From positions 16,747,800 to 16,811,799 of the forward strand of contig JANAVB010023996.1 in assembly GCA_029216955.1 (NCBI GenBank): a stretch of 64,000 bases of DNA, in the 5' to 3' direction. Positions 23,243 through 35,521 of this stretch are shown here, piece by piece; within the stretch, counting starts at the first letter, position 1, and each line of letters begins with the position of its first letter. The DNA is from Iris pallida. Lineage: Eukaryota; Streptophyta; Magnoliopsida; Asparagales; Iridaceae. The notes under the pieces are model-generated. The model was not told the origin of the DNA, made no database searches, and saw nothing but the letters and a program-made list of their open reading frames with translations. The position numbers and the translations under genes were made by a program.

Positions 23243-25253
23243 TCAAAATATCGTACGTAAATTCATACCTCGACCCTCGAAAAAGTGAGGGAAGCGCTCC
23301 CGAATAGAGTCCTCGCGCTCCCAAGTGGACTCGTCCGGAGAATGATGCTTCTACGCAACTCGAACGAGTCGAATCGTATGTCATCTCAAAACTTTCTCAC
23401 TGCGATCGAGAATCACGACAGGCTGCTCCACATATGATAAACTCGGTCCAACGGTAATCTCTGAAAGGTCCAGCATGTGACTGGGGTCTGCCACGTATCT
23501 CCTCAACTGTGATACGTGAAAAAGATCATGCATACCCTCAAGTGACGGGGGTAATGCTAGACGATAAACCATCTCACCAACTCGCTCTAGAATATCGAAG
23601 GGCCCGATGTACCTCGGACTCAACTTGCTTTTGCTGCCAAATCTGATAGTACCCCGAGTCGGTGATATCCTCAAAAACACGTGGTCACCCTCCTTTAACT
23701 CCAAGGGTCGACGATGCACATCCGCCCAATGTTTCTGTCTGTCTTGTGCTGCTCTGAGGTGAATCTGAATCTGCTTCACCTTTTCCACTGTCTACGTCAC
23801 CACCTCTGGACCAAATATCCGACGTTCTCCGACATCACTCCAACAAAGTGGCGACCTACACTTTCTGTCGTATAGTGCCTCGAAGGGTGCCATCTGTATG
23901 CTCGCCTGGTAACTGTTGTTGTATGAGAACTCGACCAAATATAGGGGTTCCTCCCAAGATCCTCCAAAGTCTAACATGCATGCCCTCAGCATATCCTTGA
24001 GTATCTGGATTGCGCGCTCTGACTGTCCGTCAGTCTGCGGATGATAGCGGTGCTGAATTTGAGATGAGTTCCCAAACTATCATGCATGCTCCTCTAAAAA
24101 TGTGAAGTGAATCTAGAATCTCGATCCGACACGATGTTCACTGGTACTTCGTACAAATGCACTATCTACTGCATGTACAAATCGACAAGGATCTCCGTTG
24201 ATTGCCCAACTCTGAAGGGCAAAAAATGTGCCGACTTGGTGAGTCGATCCATAATGACCCAAACTGTGTCCTTCCCGCTGGGGCTCCTCGGGAATCTAGT
24301 GACGAAGTCCATCATGATATGTTTCCACTTCCACTCAGGAATCGGAAGCGGCTGCTATAGTCCTGCAAACATCTGGTGCTCGGCCTTGACCTGCTGACAG
24401 ATCAAACATCTCGCTACAAATTGAGCGACCTCCATATTCATTCCATGCCACCAGTAATGCTGACGCAAATCCCTGTACATTTTTGTACCTCAGGGATGAA
24501 TAAAATATATCGATCTATACGCCTCTGCCCTCAACTCCTGGCGTAGCTCTCCACTCGGTATGCATAGGCGATCGCCACACCTTAACGTCCCATCCTCATG
24601 AACCCACAGTCCTGTCTTCTCGCCGACCTCGGTCCTCTCCCAGAGTCTCTTGAATCTCGTATCTGTAGGTAGTGCGGTCTTGATCCTCTTAACTAAAGAA
24701 GACTGTAATCCAAGTGTAGATAACTGTCCATCCATACCTGGCAATACGACCTCAATTCCCAACTCCTGGAGATCCTCCAATAAGTGACGCTGAGTCGTCA
24801 AAAAGTATGTTGTAGGTTTCCTGCTCAAAGCATCCGCCACGACTTTCGTCTTTTCCGGATGGTATTGCAACTCGATCTCAAAGTTTTTCATCAGTTCTAG
24901 CCAACGGCTTTGCCTCATGTTCAGCTCCTTTTGCGTGAAGACATACTTCAGGCTCTTGTGATCAGTAAATATCTCTACCCGCTCTCCATAAAGGTAGTGC
25001 CTCCATAGTTTTAGTGCAAAAACTACTACAGCTAGCTCCAAATTGTGTGTCGGGTAGTTCTTCTCGTGGATCCTCAACTGTCTTGATGCGTAGGCCACAC
25101 CATGCCATGCTGCATTAGTACACATCCCAATCTGCTCCCGGATGTATCACTGTACACCACAAATCCTCTAGATCCTGATGGCAATGTTAAGATAGGTGCT
25201 GACGTCAGACGCTTCTTCAGCTCATCAAATGCCATCTGACACTCCTCTGTCCA
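23243..25253 (-). pseudogene. Element C RNase H - integrase - chromodomain, broken
   Basis: Reading leftward, the RNase H part has [40 protein letters not shown] and [13 protein letters not shown], ending in [11 protein letters not shown]. The integrase core is next and is best seen at 23792-23992 ([28 protein letters not shown]). The segment [16 protein letters not shown] follows, then a chromodomain ([13 protein letters not shown]). Stops and frame changes occur near 24490, 23990, 23790 and 23385, and a TAG replaces the usual Trp before KHHS. It is severed from its RT by element A at 25254. The product cannot be functional. Confidence 0.88.
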
Positions 25254-25916
25254 TGTAATGCCTGTTGTTCGTATTACATATTTAGAATATGTATACGTAT
25301 TTTATCTTGTATTTGCATATCTCCTTGGTTTGGCTTGGCTTGTTTACTCTCGGTTTGGGTTGGCTTGGTTCAGCCGGCCCAATGCTTGGTTTATCATGGG
25401 CCAAGGGTGGAACACCTTAGCCTATGCTTCTCCTTCATTTCCACCACAACCCCCCTTTTTATTATCCCTACCAACCTTCTCTCTCTCCATAATTCTCATT
25501 TACTTCTCCTTTCCTCCACCATTACTCTTCTCCACCAACCAAGAACACCATAGGCAAGTGCAACTTGCTTCCACAAGAGAACTCCTTTTTGATGGTTTTA
25601 TTAGCTTCTCCTCATGATTCTAAACTATATTAGAACTTGTCATTTTCCCTTTTAGGCTTTAATTTTTATAGATCTAGAAATTAGTTACTTTCGGATTTTG
25701 GTGGTTTTGATCTATTAAACCTCCTTGTTTTCAAGTTTTGATGGTTCCATGTTGTGGGAAATTTTATTCTACCCAATTTTGACCTTTGAAAAGTTGGATT
25801 CGGACTTGTTTTGACCAAGATTTGGACAATTAAAGCTTAGATTCAACTTTAGAGTTCTTGCTGTTCTTGCCATTTGGAGAAGACAGTGAACAGTGAGCTA
25901 GCTTTTTAGCTTACGC

Positions 25917-26262
25917 CACTGAGCCGTACGCTGCTCTTTAGCGAGCGTACGCTAACTTGTGTACGCTGCTCTTTAGCGAGCGTACGCTGACTTGTGTACG
26001 CTGCTCTTTAGCGAGCGTACGCTAGCCTTGATACGCTGCCTGTTGGTAGCGTGTCTTGAGCGTACGCTAGCTTGAGCGTACGCTAACCTATAGCTTGAGC
26101 GTACGCTGACCTGTAGCTTGAGCGTACGCTGACCTGTAGCTTGAGCGTGCCCTTGTGTACGCTGACCCTTGCGTACGCTTCCCATTGGAAGTGTATGGAT
26201 CCTTTGGTACGCAGACCTGAGCGTACGCTAGCCTGAGCGTAGCCTGGCTTGAGCGTAGCCTG
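25917..26262. repeat. AGCGTACGCT palindrome array in the LTR of A
   Basis: The 10-bp palindrome AGCGTACGCT, or a near form, recurs many times. It is embedded in longer units such as GTACGCTGCTCTTTAGCGAGC and AGCTTGAGCGTACGCTGACC. It lies in the upstream (U3) part of the LTR, before the TATA box. The 3' LTR carries the same array at 33546-33893 with small differences. It is absent from the LTRs of element B. Confidence 0.92.
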
Positions 26263-26563
26263 ATTACCTTTGATCTTCTATAGCCATGTATATTGATATT
26301 TTATTAGATATTTAACGTCCATTTTATATCCTTACACCTTTTGTCATGAACTTGATAATCATGGATTTGTTTAATATGTTTGGAAAGGATAACTGAGCTT
26401 GACTCGATAGTGACCCGTAGTGGTGCACTCCTGACATAATAACCTGACATGACCTGATAGTGGCCGTCGTGGTGCACTCCTGACAAGTACACTTGACATG
26501 ATAAACCTGACATGTTATATCTTGATAAGCTATTGCGACGGCTACCTGACATGACATGACCTG

Positions 26564-26571
26564 TATAAATA
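26564..26571 (+). promoter_or_regulatory. Probable TATA box of element A LTR
   Basis: TATAAATA follows a cluster of TGACATGA repeats (about 26440-26560). A parallel copy with the same surroundings is in the 3' LTR near 34193. Confidence 0.5.
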
Positions 26572-27892
26572 ACCTGGACACCGTAGGTGATTGTGCTTGT
26601 ACAAATAATCCAGTCCTGTCTTGCATCATGTCTAGGAGGGGACTCCTGAGTACCACGGTCAGGAGTACCTACTAAAATGGACTAAGATTAACAACTAGAT
26701 TAATACATTAGTCATGAAGAGATTTTCCAGCTACAGGCAATCCCGTTACCTGGGCGCGCTTGGGATCTGTAGCCTGCCGTCGAGTAGGGCACATTTCCAG
26801 CACACTGTCATGTGTTGCACCCTTCAAACTGCTTAAGGGTACATGCATTTCCTGGATGATGTACCCACCTGAATTCAACCCTAATCTCTCGACCTGGGTG
26901 ACCTGGATGGTCTGCAGGGCTTGTGGCTGTGGAATAATCTTACTGCATCTTGTTAGTAATTAGGCTTGTGACAACCCTAGTTAGTTAAAGTATCAAGCCG
27001 TAATTCTTGCTTGGCCGTGAAGTGATTGGACGGAGTCTAACCAGTCTAGTCTTGCCCTGACCCTGTTCCAGACTATTGAATGACCAGAATGCTTGTATTT
27101 ATTTTACCGATAAATGATGAGAATTCCAAGTTCTGTTCAGACGAAGGGTTACAACCCCGGTCCTTGTTTGGTTTACGGGTTGTAGCCTGGCTATCTGAAT
27201 AGTTCCATGGTTATCTCGTCGTATATCATCCTGATATGTTTCCTTTTATTCCAGTTCTTATTTTATTTATATTTATATCTTGTGCTGATTGCTGGTTTTA
27301 GTTCTTTTGTGAAGCCTCCCTTGTGGCACTTGCTCTTTCTGGGGTCTGACCCAGCTGGTTTTGTGTGGCCAGATTTCGGAGCAACTCCAGAGGATCTACC
27401 GACTTCCCAGCCAGATGGTGGCCACTAGACGGAATTCTGGCAACGAGTGGGTTATTTTTGGCTCTCCCGCTCTATTGTAAAAATATTCTTTTGAGGCGTT
27501 TAGCCGACGAGCACCTGTTTAGCTCGATTGCACTTACTTACTGTCTGCCTACGGGCTGTAACATGATTAACAGATCCTAGGGTTGATCATGTATGACTAA
27601 ACTCTTGCTAGTCCTGACATTTTGTAACGACTAGCTTCATGATCAACTGAATATGTAATGTTTGGGACGCCTTACTATTGTATATTTAATGATCATACAT
27701 CTTGTGACTTTTACTTACTTGCTTGTGATTGAGACACTAGGCTTGTTCATGACCTTAAGAGACTATTGGCTTGTAGATAAACCCTCATGTATCTAGACAG
27801 CCGTGACCGTATAGCGAGATGGATTCCATTTCATATACGTAGCTGGCTATGTCTGCCCCCGCTCTCCAGTATTCTGGTTCTGGGGCGTGACA

Positions 27893-28070
27893 TGGTTTAA
27901 GTGGTGGCCCATGCAGGTCTTGTAAATCAAGATATGTGAGGGTTTACCGAATAGATGTCTCAATCAGTATTCGTCCTTGATCTCTGCTCGTATCTTCTGA
28001 ATCCCTGGATTCTTGTCCTGATCATATGCTTGTATCGTTGTTCTGTCCTGGTCCTTCCTTATTGTTTCCT
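27893..28070 (+). promoter_or_regulatory. Element A leader with conserved primer-site region
   Basis: Immediately after the LTR end the sequence is TGGTTTAAGTGG, continuing GTGGCCCATGCAGGTC. The same position in B (50262) and in C (37510, minus) carries TG(G/A)TTTT(A/T)GTGG and the same continuation. This should be the PBS. It does not match the usual initiator-Met form TGGTATCAGAGC beyond a few bases. Confidence 0.6.
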
Positions 28071-29422
28071 ATGTCGTCTTCTTCAGCGGCATAGTACCTG
28101 ACCCGGCCGATCAGCAAGGCGAAGCACCTCCCGCGGACCAGCAGCAACCTGGAGATCAAGCCCAGCATTCCGGAGTAGCCTCCAGAGTCGTGCCTTCTGG
28201 CGGAGAGTCACCAGTCCAGCCAGTTCAACCTGTAAAACATGATGACGGCACTTTGGTAGGACTCGTCAGGACCTTGATAGCTTCCCAAGACCGGCGTGGA
28301 GATGCCTTGCACCAGGCAGTGGCGGATGCTTTGACTAGAGGTGGTCATCCAGGGAACAGCGCGGCCAACAGCTTCAAGCGCTTGAACCCTCCCTTCTTTG
28401 ACGGTAGTGAAGATGCTATCGCGACAGATGCATGGCTTCAGGACACAGAAGTGATTCTAGAAGCAGCCAGGACCCCAGAGAACGAGAAGGTGGCAGTTGT
28501 GCGCCTACAGCTATTAGATCTTGCCCGCAGCTGGTGGGCAGCGCAGGCCATTGGATTAGCAGCCCCCATTGCTTGGGCAGTATTCCGGGAGAGATTCCAG
28601 ACCAAGTATTTTGATGCTGTAGCTCGGTACGATCTACAGACGAGGTTCACAAATCTGAAGCAAGGAGGCAGGACGGTCGACGGATATGCGGCCGAGTTTT
28701 CCAGACTCAGTCGGTTTGCTCCCACCTTGGTGGCAACCGAGTATGATAGAGCCCAGCGGTTCCAGCAGGGACTTCACCTGGAGATCTTGTTGGCAGTCGA
28801 GCAGTTTGAGCATCAGACTTTTGATGCAGTCTTGAGAGCAGCCCGGAGGCATGAGTATACCTCCTAGAGGATTGTGGATAGGGCCGGGGGTCGGAAGAGA
28901 TCTCACGGCCAGATGAATCAGTCTTCAGCACCGGCCCCGGCAGCCAGGGCTTTGACTATTGGAGCTCCGAGGCGAGCAGCCTTAGTGACGTCGGTTCAGC
29001 ATTCAACTCCGATGCACCCTCAGCAGCAGCAGAAGCAGAAGCAGTCTTCTGCAGTAGGATGTTCTTATTGTTGGAAGCCAGGCCATGTGGTGGCAGAGTG
29101 CCGTAGGGCACAGGGATTGTGTCTGGCTTGTGGAGCACCAGACCATAGGGTTGGATCCTGCCCGAATAGGGGTGGTTCATCATCGTCCAACCTTTCTAGC
29201 TCTTCGGTGAGAGGACCAGCTCCAGTCCAACAGCAGCAGTATCCATTGACGAGGCCCTTGCCGCCTCAGTCCCAGGCATTTCAGCAACAGAGCCCCCAGC
29301 AGTATGCACAAGCCCAGGCCTTGAGTCAGAGTAGGCAGCGAGGGTTTCAGCAGAGGGGACCAGCACCCCGAGGGCATGGTCAGGCTATGGTGATGACCAT
29401 GGAAGAAGGATTGGCACCATGA
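28071..29422 (+). pseudogene. Element A gag with two zinc knuckles, two stop codons
   Basis: Gag forms the particle and binds RNA. The frame (codons from about 28073; clear homology from 28190) holds the capsid-like region with RLNPPFFDGSEDAIATDAWL, RSWWAAQA, FQTKYF and GYAAEFSRLSRFAPTL. A Gln-rich linker and two CX2CX4HX4C knuckles follow (CSYCWKPGHVVAEC and CLACGAPDHRVGSC, about 29063-29160). A TAG at 28865 stands where B has CAG, and a TGA at 29420 separates gag from pol in the same frame. The true start is unclear: ATG at 28071 is in another frame. Confidence 0.88.
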
Positions 29423-32400
29423 GAGGTAGTGGCAGGTACTATTCTCGTCAACTCCTTTCCAGCTTCAGCTTTATTTGATTCTGGTGCATCGTATTCTTTT
29501 ATGTCTGCACGATTCACGACACGGGTAGGATTGGAGCCCGAGTCATTATTAGTAAGGCTTAATATACTTACTGGTAACGGACTTGTAGGAGTAGATAGAG
29601 TATTTTCCTCGTGTCGGATCGTAGTTAGCGGTAGAGAATTCCCCGCTAGATTGATAGAATTCCCGATGGCCGATTATGACGTGGTCTTAGGGATGGATTG
29701 GTTGAGGAACCAGTATGCTAGGATAGACTGCCATATTGGTAGGGTTGTTTTTAGCATTCCAGGAGAGCCAGAGTTTTCTTTCTCTCGAGACGAGGTTGAG
29801 CATTCTCCTCCGATATTGCGGATGGCAGCAGCAGCAGTTCAGTTGCCCAGGATAGTCGAGGGGTTCCCAGATATTTTTCCAGAGGAGCTTCCAGGTATGC
29901 CTCCAGAGCGGGAGATCGAGTTTACTATAGACTTGATTCCCGGGACAGCCCCAGTGTCAGAGAGAGTCTACAGGATAGCGCCGTCAGAGTTGGAGATATT
30001 GTACAAGATGATTGAAGAACTCAGAACCAAGGGATTCATTCGTGCTAGTGGATCGCCTTGGAGAGCCCCGATGCTTCTTGTGAAAAAGAAGGATGGTATG
30101 TCCAGGTTATGTGTCGATTATCGTACCTTGAACTCAGTAACAATCAAGAACAGATACCCTCTTCCGAGGATAGATGACTTGTTTGATCAACTCAAGAGGG
30201 CATCAGTATTCTCGAAGATTGACTTACGCTCAGGATATTACCAGATCAGAGTCAGAGAGCAGGACATCCCGAAGATGGCTTTTAGATCGAGATACGGGCA
30301 TTGGGAGTTCCTTGTTATGCCTTTTGGATCAACCAATGCGCCGGCAGTATTCATGGACCTCATGAATCGCATCTTCATGCCTTACTTGGATCAGTTTGTG
30401 ATCGTGTTCTTGGATGACATCCTGGTCTACAGCAAAAGTGAGGCGGAGCATGAGCAGCATCTCCGTATAGTTCTTCAGATCCTCAGAGAGCACCAGTTAT
30501 ATGCCAAGTTTAGTAAATACGAGTTCTGGCTCGATCGTATTTTGTACTTGGGTCATATCATCACTCGAGAAGGAGTAGAAGTGGATCCCCAGAAGATTGT
30601 GGCTATTGAGTCATGGCCAGTGCCCAGCACAGTTGCAGAAGTTCGCAGTTTCCTCGGATTGGCTGGCTATTACCGGCGATTTGTTTCAGACTTTGCTTGG
30701 ATTTCAGCGCCATTGACGCAGTTGACCCGCAAGGATGCGCAGTTTGCTTGGACAGCAGAGTGTCAGAGTTCTTTTAAGCAGTTGAAGCGAGGAATGATAA
30801 CAGCTCCTATTCTCACGCTTCCAGATGGAATCGAAGGATTTTTAGTGTATTGTGATACTTTAGGCAGATGTTTAGGATGTGTTCTGATGCAGCATGGAAA
30901 GGTAATAGCTTATGCGTTATAACAACTTCGTGATCATGAGAGAAATTATCCAACCCATGACTTGGAGCTGGCAGCAGTGGTGTTTGCACTTAAGTTGTGG
31001 AGGCACTACTTGTACGGAGATAGGATGGAGATTTTCACCGACCACAAGAGCCTGAAGTATGTTTTCACCCAGAAGGATCTTAACATGCGTCAGAGAAGGT
31101 GGCTGGAGCTTCTTGTGGATTATGATGTCAGCTTGCAGTATCATCTTGGGAAGGCCAATGTCGTAGCAGATGCATTGAGCAGGAGAGCCAGAGCTTATTT
31201 CCTAACAGTGCAACCAGAGCTGTTAGCAGATCTTCAGAAGATGGGTATTGAAGTTGTTCTCCCTTCCAGTGTGGCGTTGATGGCCAGCATGCAAGTTCAG
31301 TCCACTATAGTCGAGAGGATCCGGATGGCGCAGTCGGCAGATTCCAAGCTTCAGCGACTCAGAGCAGAGTGTGAAGCAGGACGAAGACCAGAGTTATATA
31401 TTCATGAGGATGGTACACTTAGGCATGGTAAGCGTCTTTGTGTTCCCAGTAGAGATATCAGACATGAGATCATGTCAGAGGCGCACAGTTCTCAGTATTC
31501 CATCCATCCTGGCAGTACGAAGATGTACCGTGATATCCGTCAGCACTTCTGGTGGAATGGCATGAAGCGGAAGATAGCTCGGTTTGTCTCTCGGTGTTTG
31601 GTTTGCCAACAGGTTAAGGCCGAACATCAGAGACCGGCTGGACTTCTTCAGCCCTTACCGATTCCAGAATAGAAGTGGGAGCATGTGACCATGGATTTCG
31701 TGACTGGATTACCTAGATCCCCAGCTAGTAGAGATGCTATTTGGGTCATTGTGGATAGGCTTACCAAGGTAGTGCACTTTCTCCCGTTTAGAGTTGGTTA
31801 GTCGACGGCTCAGCTAGCGGAGATGTACCTCAGGAAGATTGTCAGATTGCACGGAGTGCCAGTCAGTATCACCTCGGACCGAGATTCAAGATTTATGTCG
31901 CACTTTTGGCGTAGCTTGCAAGAGAGTTTGGGAACTCATCTCCAGTTCAGTTCAGCATATCACCCGCAGACAGATGGCCAGTCGGAGCGCACGATCCAGA
32001 CTCTTGAAGACATGTTGCGGTCTTGCACACTTGACTTCGGTGGTTCATGGGAAGATCATTTGCACCTAGTGGAATTCTCATACAACAATAGTTTCCAGGC
32101 CAGTATCCAGATGGCACCGTTCGAGGTACTGTATGGCAGGAAGTGCAGATCCCCGTTAGCCTGGAATGATGTTGGAGAGAGGCAGATGCTTGGTCCAAAA
32201 ATGATTGCCCAGACAGTTGAAGTGGTCAGGCGAGTCAGAGATCATCTTCGAGTTGCCCAAGATCGCCAGCGCCATTGGGCCGATTCTCATCGACGCCCTC
32301 TCGAGTTTTCGGTCGGCGATCATGTATTCCTGAGAATTTTGCCTAACCGTGGCGTCATTCGTTTCGGCGTACGGGGCAAGCTTAGTCCTAGGTATATAGG

Positions 32401-32734
32401 ACCGTTTGACATTCTGGAGCGAGTAGGAGATGTATCCTATCGTCTCGCTCTTCTGCCGTCGCTAAGCGAGGTGCATGACGTATTCCATGTATCCCAATTA
32501 CGACGGTATATCCCAGACCCGAGCCACATCCTGGATCATTCGAAATTGGTTGTTGGTACCAACCTTTCGTATGAGGAGAGGCCCGTGTCTATATTGGACC
32601 GGAGAGAGAAGATCCTCAAGAACAAGACTATCAAGTTAGTCCGAGTTGCTTGGGGTCATCACTCTTTGGGGGAGTCAACGTGGGAGCGTGAGGATGATAT
32701 CCGATCACGATATCCCGACTTGTTTGACTCGTGA
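29423..32734 (+). pseudogene. Element A pol: protease - RT - RNase H - integrase - chromodomain, with stops
   Basis: The single frame encodes an aspartic protease (FDSGASYSF, about 29475) and then RT. RT blocks include [37 protein letters not shown] and the catalytic FLDDILVYS near 30410. RNase H follows ([23 protein letters not shown] near 31160). Integrase comes next, with HHCC zinc-finger parts (HPG...[14 protein letters not shown]) and core ([33 protein letters not shown]). A chromodomain ends it ([17 protein letters not shown]). Stops at 30920 (TAA; CGA in B), 31670 (TAG in place of the family Trp) and 31799 (TAG; CAG in B) interrupt it. There are no frameshifts. Confidence 0.93.
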
Positions 32735-32891
32735 GGTATAATGTCTTTCTTATGCCTCATGCCATCAATTCCTTGCTTGCATGATTGATTGATTGCCTAG
32801 TATAATTGTCTGTGAATAGTGTAGCTTGTTCTTGTCCCTCTAGCCTCTTAATTAAATTCCGAGGATGGAATTCTTTTAAGGTGGGTAGAGT
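32735..32891 (+). promoter_or_regulatory. Element A 3' untranslated region and polypurine tract
   Basis: After the chromodomain stop there is a short AT-rich stretch, then CCGAGGATGGAATTC and AAGGTGGGTAGAG directly before the LTR start TGTAATGC. Element B has the same arrangement (GAGGACGAAATTC and AAGGTGGGTAGAG before 55274). Confidence 0.75.
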
Positions 32892-35521
32892 TGTAATGCA
32901 TGTTGTTCGTATTACGTATTTGGAATACGTATATGTATTTTATCTTGTATTTGCATATCTCCTTGGTTTGGCTTGGCTTGTTTACTCTCGGTTTGGGTTG
33001 GCTTGGTTCGGCCGGCCCAATGCTTAGTTCATCATGGGCCAAGGGTGGAACACCTTAGCCTATGCTTCTCTTTCATTTCCACCACAACCCCTCTCTTTAT
33101 TATCCCCACCAACCTTCTCTCTCCTCCATAATTCTCATTTACTTCTCCTTTCCCCCACCATTACTCTTCTCCACCAACCAAGAACACCATAGGCAAGTGC
33201 AACTTGCTTCCACAAGAGAACTCCTTTTTGATGGTTTCATTAGCTTCTCCTCATGAATCTAAACCACATTAGAACTTGTCATTTTCCCTTTTAGGCTTTA
33301 ATTTTTGTAGATCTAGAAATTAGTTACTTTCGGATTTTGGTAGTTTTGATCTATTAAACCTCCTTGTTTTCAAGTTTTGATGGTTCCATGTTTTGGAAAA
33401 TTTTATTCTACCCAATTTTTACCTTTGGAAAGTTGGATTCGGACTTGTTTTGACCAAGATTTGGACAATTGAAGCTTAGATTCAACTTTAGAGTTCTTGC
33501 TGTTCTTGCCATTTGGTGAAGACAGTGAACAGTGAGCTAGCTTTTTAGCTTACGCCACTGAGCCGTACGCTGCTCTTTAGCGAGCGTACGCTAACTTGTG
33601 TACGCTGCTCTTTAGCGAGCATACGCTGACTTGTGTACGCTGCTCTTTAGCGAGCGTACGCTAGCCTTGATACGCTGCCTGTTGGTAGCCTGTCTTGAGC
33701 GTACGCTAGCGCTAGCTTGAGCGTACGCTAACCTGTAGCTTGAGCGTACGCTGACATGTAGCTTGAGCGTACGCTGACCTGTAGCTTGAGCGTGCCCTTG
33801 TGTACGCTGACCCTTGCGTACGCTTCCTATTGGAAGTGTATGGATCCTTTGGTACGCAGACCTGAGCGTACGCTAGCCTGAGCGTAGCCTGATTACCCTT
33901 GATCTTCTATAGCCCTGTATATTCATATTTTATTAGATATTTAACGTCCATTTTATATCCTTACGCCTTTTGTCATGAACTTGATAATCATGGATTTGTT
34001 TAATATGTTTGGAAAGGATAACTAAGCTTAACTCGATAGTGACCCGTAGTGGTGCACTCCTGACTTAATAACCTGACATGACCTGATAGTGGCCGTCGTG
34101 GCGCACTCCTGACAAGTACACTTGACATGATAAACCTGACATGTTATATCTTGATAAGCTGTTGCGACGACTACCTGACATGACATGACCTGTATAAATA
34201 ATCTGGACACCGTGGGCGATTGTGCTTGTACAAATAATCCAGTCCTTTCTTGCATTATGTCTAGGAGGGGACTCCTGAGTACCATGGTCAGGAGTACCTA
34301 CTAAAATGGACTAAGGTTAACAACTAGATTAATACATTAGTCATGAAGAGATTTTCCAGCTACAGGCAATCCCGTTACCTGGGCGCGCTTGGGATCTGTA
34401 GCCTGTCGTCGAGTAGGGCACATTTCCAGCACACTGTCATGTGTTGCACCCTTTAAACTGCTTAAGGGTACATGCATTTCCTGGATGATGTACCCACCTG
34501 AATTCAACCCTAATCTCTCGACCTGGATGACCTGGATGGTCTGCAGGGCTTGTGGCTGTGGAATAATCTCACTGCATCTTGTTAGTAATTAGGCTTGTGA
34601 CAACCCTAGTTAGTTAAAGTATCAAGCCGTAATTCTTGCTTGGCCGTGAAGTGATTGGACGGAGTCTAACCAGTCTAGTCTTGCCCTGACCCTGTTCCAG
34701 ACTATTGAATGACCAGAATGCTTGTATTTATTTTACCGATAAATGGTGAGAATTCTAAGTTCTGTTCAGACGAAGGGTTACAACCCCGGTCCTTGTTTGG
34801 TTTACGGGTTGTAGCCTGGCTATCTGAATAGTTCTATGGTTATCTCGTCGTATATCATCCTGATATGTTTCCTTTTATTCCAGTTCTTATTTTATTTATA
34901 TTTATATCTTGTGCTGATTGCTGGTTTTAGTTCTTTTGTGAAGCCTCCCTTGTGGCACTTGCTCTTTCTGGGGTCTGACCCAGCTGGTTTTGTGTGGCCA
35001 GATTTCAGAGCAACTCCAGAGGATCTACCGACTTCCCAGCCAGATGGTGGCCACTAGACGGAACCCTGGCAACGAGTGGGTTATTTTTGGCTCTCCCGCT
35101 CTATTGTAAAAATATTCTTTTGAGGCGTTTAGCCGACGAGCACCTGTTTAGCTCGATTGTACTTACTTACTGTCTGCCTACGGGCTGTAACATGATTAAC
35201 AGATCCTAGGGTTGATCATGTATGACTAAACTCTTGCTAGTCCTGACATTTTGTAACGACTAGCTTCATGATCAACTGAATATGTAATGTTTGGGACGTC
35301 TTACTATTGTATATTTAATGATCATACATCTTATGACTTTTACTTACTTGCTTGTGATTGAGACACTAGGCTTGTTCATGACCTTAAGAGACTATTGGCT
35401 TGTAGATAAACCCTCATGTATCTAGACAGCCGTGACCGTATAGCGAGATGGATTCCATTTCATATACGTAGCTGGCTATGTCTGCCCCCGCTCTCCAGTA
35501 TTCTGGTTCTGGGGCGTGACA
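32892..35521 (+). repeat. Element A 3' LTR
   Basis: It is a near-identical copy of 25254-27892, 2630 bp, ending GGGGCGTGACA. It is followed by the target duplication GTCCA. It includes the AGCGTACGCT array at 33546-33893 and the hairpin at about 34776-34817. Confidence 0.94.

Larger units (their letters stand above)
25254..27892 (+). repeat. Element A 5' LTR
   Basis: It runs from TGTAATGCCTG to GGGGCGTGACA, 2639 bp. From left to right it has a TTGGCTTGG-rich start, an AGCGTACGCT array (25917-26262) and several TGACATGA words. Further on come a TATA box, a CTACAGGCAATCCCG block and a perfect hairpin (27146-27187). Confidence 0.93.
25254..35521 (+). mobile_element. Element A: structurally complete Tekay-like retrotransposon
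   Basis: It has 5' LTR (25254-27892), leader, gag, pol, PPT and 3' LTR (32892-35521), flanked by the perfect 5-bp duplication GTCCA (25249-25253 and 35522-35526). The two LTRs are visibly near-identical along their length, so this is a fairly recent insertion into pol of C. Gag and pol lie in one continuous frame interrupted only by stop codons at 28865, 29420, 30920, 31670 and 31799. It is intact in structure but not able to make its proteins. Confidence 0.95.

Noticed and set aside
25917..26262. Possible CRISPR array (AGCGTACGCT repeats)
   Set aside because: The repeats are short palindromes at uneven spacing without unique spacers of constant length, they sit in an LTR, and the organism is a plant.
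27893..27911. tRNA-Met primer site in A
   Set aside because: Only the first few bases match TGGTATCAGAGC, so I list the site as a primer-site region without naming a tRNA.
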